Position numbers and translations under genes: made by a program
Notes under the pieces: model-generated
What the model saw: only the letters and a program-made list of their open reading frames with translations
Databases searched by the model: none
What the model was told of the DNA's origin: nothing
Source of the DNA: an uncultured Lachnospiraceae bacterium
GTDB lineage: Bacteria; Bacillota; Clostridia; Lachnospirales; Lachnospiraceae
Direction of reading: 5' to 3'
Assembly (NCBI GenBank): GCA_947177105.1
Contig: CAMWTF010000080.1
Coordinates: 1-8,772, forward strand
DNA length: 8,772 nt
Shown here: positions 6,872 to 8,772 of the stretch, piece by piece
How the letters are laid out: every line of letters starts with the position of its first letter
Numbering within the stretch: the first letter of the stretch is position 1

Positions 6872-8380
6872 ATGAAGCGAAGAGTGGCAAAATGGACGAT
6901 TATCATAGCCATACTGCTGTCTGGCGCCATGGCGTTATTTATGATTATCGTGGAGCCTCAGATAAAAAAGACGATGGAAGAGGGAGAAGGCACACATAGC
7001 GTCAAAGTAATTATGGCGGATCTGCGCTATGAACGCCGGATTAAGCTGATTAAGGAGGAACTGGATACCTTAGAGGAAGGCCAGTTCACGGCTCTGTTTT
7101 TGTCCATGTATCCGATCCGTTCATATGACATGCAGGATCTTTCCTACTGGCGGGGGCTGGAAACCTTCAAGGCGGAGATGGTCATGGAGAACGGGCGGGA
7201 GCTGGCGGGAACGCTGGATTATCTGCAGGAGCTGGACATCATGCCAAAGATCATGTTTTTTGGTCTGGATCCGGAATGTCTGGAAACGGAATACCCGCTG
7301 GAGGATTCGCTGCTGAAGCTGATTCGGCAGAATCCGGAGACTGGCTATGAGATTTTGCTTGTGAATCCGATGATGGCATACTGGCGAAGAAAAGAGGATG
7401 GCGAGTGGCAGACAGTCATTGACCGGTATGAGAAAGCGGCAGAGTTATTGGGGCAGGAGGAAAATGTGAAGCTGTTCTTTGCCTGTGACCGGGAGTGGCT
7501 GGTATGCAATGACAGCAACTATGCGGAGGATAAGATGCCCACGGAGGATGCGGCGAGGTCACTGCTGGCCTACTATACCAGGGAGGAGTATCTGCTGACT
7601 GAGGAGAACAGGCAAAAGCGCATGGACACCGCCAGAGAATTGATCGCGGATTGGCGGTCAGATGACAGGACGCTGGCCGGGCTGTGGGATCGGACGCTGG
7701 TGTTCATCGGGGACAGCACCTTTGGAAACTTCAGCGGCTCGATGGCTGTCACCGGAGTGGTGGAGCATTTTACGGACGCCGGGGTTATAAACTGCGGATA
7801 TGGTGGAATGGCGGCGGCGTATGGAGATCCGGAATGCCCGGCGATGGGAGATCTGCTGGGGGCGATAGAACAGGGGGACGGCAGCGGCATAGCCGGGACA
7901 GGGGACGGTCCCCCTGCGGTGGCTGCGGCCGCGCGGCTGCGGCAGCTTGCGGACGCAGGGGAAGAGGCGGTTATCTTCCTGGATTTTGGGATTAATGACT
8001 ATATCAAGGGCTTCCCGGTTGCCGGGGAGAATCCCTATGACTGTGACACCTATGCGGGGGCCATGCGCAGCGGGATAGAGAAGCTGGGGGCTATGTTTCC
8101 CAATGGGCAGCTGGTACTTGTTACGCCCAATTTTATCAAATACAGCAACTTTGGGACAAACCCGGCGGGGGAAACGGCGTCTGTTTTCGTGGATTATGTG
8201 GACGCCCTGCGGGAACTGGCGGAGGAATACGCCCTTCCGGTGCTGGACATTTATACGGAACTGGGGATTGACAAGGATAATTATGCCCACTATCTTCAGG
8301 ATGAAATCCATCTCAATGAGACGGGGAGGTTTAACATGGGCATGGGGGTGCTGGGATTGTTGCAGGAAATGTTTCCCTGA
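6872..8380 (+). CDS. Membrane-anchored SGNH/GDSL-fold protein, putative carbohydrate esterase or acyltransferase
   Basis: A 502-residue protein with a basic N-terminus and one membrane helix (about 8-27), so the bulk should face outside. The C-terminal domain carries the SGNH set: FIGDSTFG with catalytic Ser282, INCGYGG with block II glycine (about 309-312), FGINDY with Asn375, and DEIHLNETG with Asp477 and His480. Such domains remove or transfer acyl groups on polysaccharides and peptidoglycan. The part between helix and catalytic domain (about 40-265) is a separate, probably alpha/beta region, with FFACDREWLVCNDSNY at 202-217. I recall comparable regions in uncharacterised clostridial SGNH proteins but cannot name a family. 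A low-complexity stretch (about 333-355) between blocks II and III coincides with a DNA palindrome. The gene closes the operon before a terminator. Whether it is a hydrolase or a transferase is open. Confidence 0.9.
   Translation: MKRRVAKWTIIIAILLSGAMALFMIIVEPQIKKTMEEGEGTHSVKVIMADLRYERRIKLIKEELDTLEEGQFTALFLSMYPIRSYDMQDLSYWRGLETFKAEMVMENGRELAGTLDYLQELDIMPKIMFFGLDPECLETEYPLEDSLLKLIRQNPETGYEILLVNPMMAYWRRKEDGEWQTVIDRYEKAAELLGQEENVKLFFACDREWLVCNDSNYAEDKMPTEDAARSLLAYYTREEYLLTEENRQKRMDTARELIADWRSDDRTLAGLWDRTLVFIGDSTFGNFSGSMAVTGVVEHFTDAGVINCGYGGMAAAYGDPECPAMGDLLGAIEQGDGSGIAGTGDGPPAVAAAARLRQLADAGEEAVIFLDFGINDYIKGFPVAGENPYDCDTYAGAMRSGIEKLGAMFPNGQLVLVTPNFIKYSNFGTNPAGETASVFVDYVDALRELAEEYALPVLDIYTELGIDKDNYAHYLQDEIHLNETGRFNMGMGVLGLLQEMFP
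7899..7916 (+). repeat. GC-rich palindrome within the SGNH coding sequence
   Basis: CAGGGGAC (7899-7906) and GTCCCCCTG (7908-7916) form an inverted repeat around one G, with a single extra C in the right arm. The core GGGGACGGTCCCC is perfect. It encodes TGDGPP within residues 343-348, in a Gly/Ala-rich stretch with no match to the SGNH core. Palindromes of this 'GGGACAGGGGACGG' style are, from memory, scattered through many clostridial genomes. Confidence 0.6.
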
Positions 8381-8393
8381 CGCCTGATCCGGG

Positions 8394-8436
8394 AAAAAAT
8401 ATCCCGCCGCTTATCGCGGCGGGGCATTTATTTTTT
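8394..8436. terminator. Bidirectional Rho-independent terminator
   Basis: CCCGCCGC (8403-8410) and GCGGCGGG (8416-8423) form a perfect 8-bp GC stem with a TTATC loop. On the + strand it is followed by CATTTATTTTTT (8425-8436), and on the - strand by a run of six T (8399 down to 8394). It therefore can end both the + strand operon and the convergent aminotransferase gene. The aminotransferase stop codon lies inside the + strand T-rich tail. Confidence 0.92.
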
Positions 8437-8772
8437 GTAGTAATCTATGAGCTTTTCCACAATATGAATTACATCGTCCACGTCTCCGTCTGTCAGGGAA
8501 TAGTATAAGGGCAGGCTCATGACCTCCTGATAGTAGCGCTCAGCCTCGGGGCACAAGCCCTTTTCATAGCCAAGGCTTTCGTAGTAGGAGTGCCAGTATA
8601 CCGGCAGGTAGTGGACCTGAGAACGGATGCCCTCTGCCCCCAGCGCGTCAAAGAACTCTCTGCGGGTGCAGCGCAGCATGTCACTGCGAAGCCGCAGGAT
8701 ATACAGATGCCGGGTGGTATCGGACTGAGAGATCTCTTGCTGTGTCTGCAGTTGGGGAATCCGGGAGAAGGC
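8428..8772 (-). CDS. DegT/DnrJ/EryC1/StrS aminotransferase, C-terminal part (5' truncated by window), PseC-like
   Basis: The last 114 residues are visible and the frame is open to the window edge. From the edge it reads AFSRIPQLQTQQEISQ, then HLYILRL, a beta strand typical of the small domain. GIRSQVHYLPVYWHSYYESLGY and CPEAERYYQEVMSLPLYYSLTDGDVDDVI follow. The Q-V-H-Y-x-P-V segment and the late A-E-x-x-Y-x-E-x-x-S-L-P-L-Y block are hallmarks of the PLP-dependent sugar aminotransferase family. Together they look most like PseC, which makes UDP-4-amino-4,6-dideoxy-N-acetyl-beta-L-altrosamine. Other 4-amino-sugar transaminases of the family share these blocks. The catalytic lysine and PLP site are outside the window. 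The gene runs against the other operon and shares its terminator, so it may begin a separate amino-sugar unit. Confidence 0.9.
   Translation of the reverse strand, partial: AFSRIPQLQTQQEISQSDTTRHLYILRLRSDMLRCTRREFFDALGAEGIRSQVHYLPVYWHSYYESLGYEKGLCPEAERYYQEVMSLPLYYSLTDGDVDDVIHIVEKLIDYYKK

Noticed and set aside
6837..6875. Twelve-codon frame ending in ATGA overlap with the SGNH start
   Set aside because: It has no ribosome site of its own and shares no sequence with the other leaders; a frame this short is expected by chance.
6267..6890. 207-codon open frame on the - strand
   Set aside because: It is antisense to the third GT-C-like gene, and no family features were seen.
7658..8311. 217-codon open frame on the - strand
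   Set aside because: It is antisense to the SGNH catalytic domain, with Arg/Pro/His-rich composition, no ribosome site and no motif.
1..8772. CRISPR array, tRNA, rRNA, insertion sequence or phage genes
   Set aside because: I saw no regularly spaced repeats, cloverleaf sequence, transposase motif or terminal inverted repeats with target duplication.

Overview
The window looks like part of a cell-surface glycan locus from a Gram-positive clostridial bacterium, most likely a Lachnospiraceae member. This rests on AGGAGG-type ribosome sites, moderately high GC with short gaps, and protein styles I associate with that family. No rRNA or marker gene is present, so the taxonomy is inference.

Layout, left to right on the + strand: (1) the last 82 codons of a membrane-anchored family 2 glycosyltransferase (1-249); (2) a 585-residue multi-pass membrane protein with an early Asp-Asp motif, GT-C-like (246-2003); (3) a 520-residue multi-pass protein resembling GT39/PMT-type GT-C transferases (2081-3643); (4) a GNAT acetyltransferase (3717-4250); (5) a DPM1/ArnC/GtrB-like glycosyltransferase with two C-terminal membrane helices (4253-5218); (6) a third multi-pass GT-C-like protein (about 5199-6803); (7) a membrane-anchored SGNH/GDSL-fold protein with its full catalytic set (6872-8380). 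A bidirectional terminator hairpin follows. Beyond it, on the - strand, is the C-terminal part of a DegT/DnrJ/EryC1/StrS aminotransferase resembling PseC (8428-8772).

The + strand genes overlap or lie at most 77 nt apart, and I see no convincing internal promoter or intrinsic terminator, so they probably form one operon that began upstream. A reasonable model is that the two GT2 enzymes load sugars onto undecaprenyl phosphate inside the cell. The GT-C-like proteins would then transfer them outside onto a polysaccharide, teichoic acid or protein acceptor, while the GNAT and SGNH proteins adjust acyl groups. The aminotransferase hints at amino-sugar synthesis nearby, but it belongs to a separate convergent unit.

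The most unusual non-coding features are a near-identical leader of about 30 nt that carries the ribosome site in two of the three longer gaps, and a long hairpin with the stop codon of gene 3 in its loop. A GC-rich palindrome also sits inside the SGNH gene. No RNA gene, CRISPR array, insertion sequence or origin was seen, and no gene-free stretch exceeds 300 bases.
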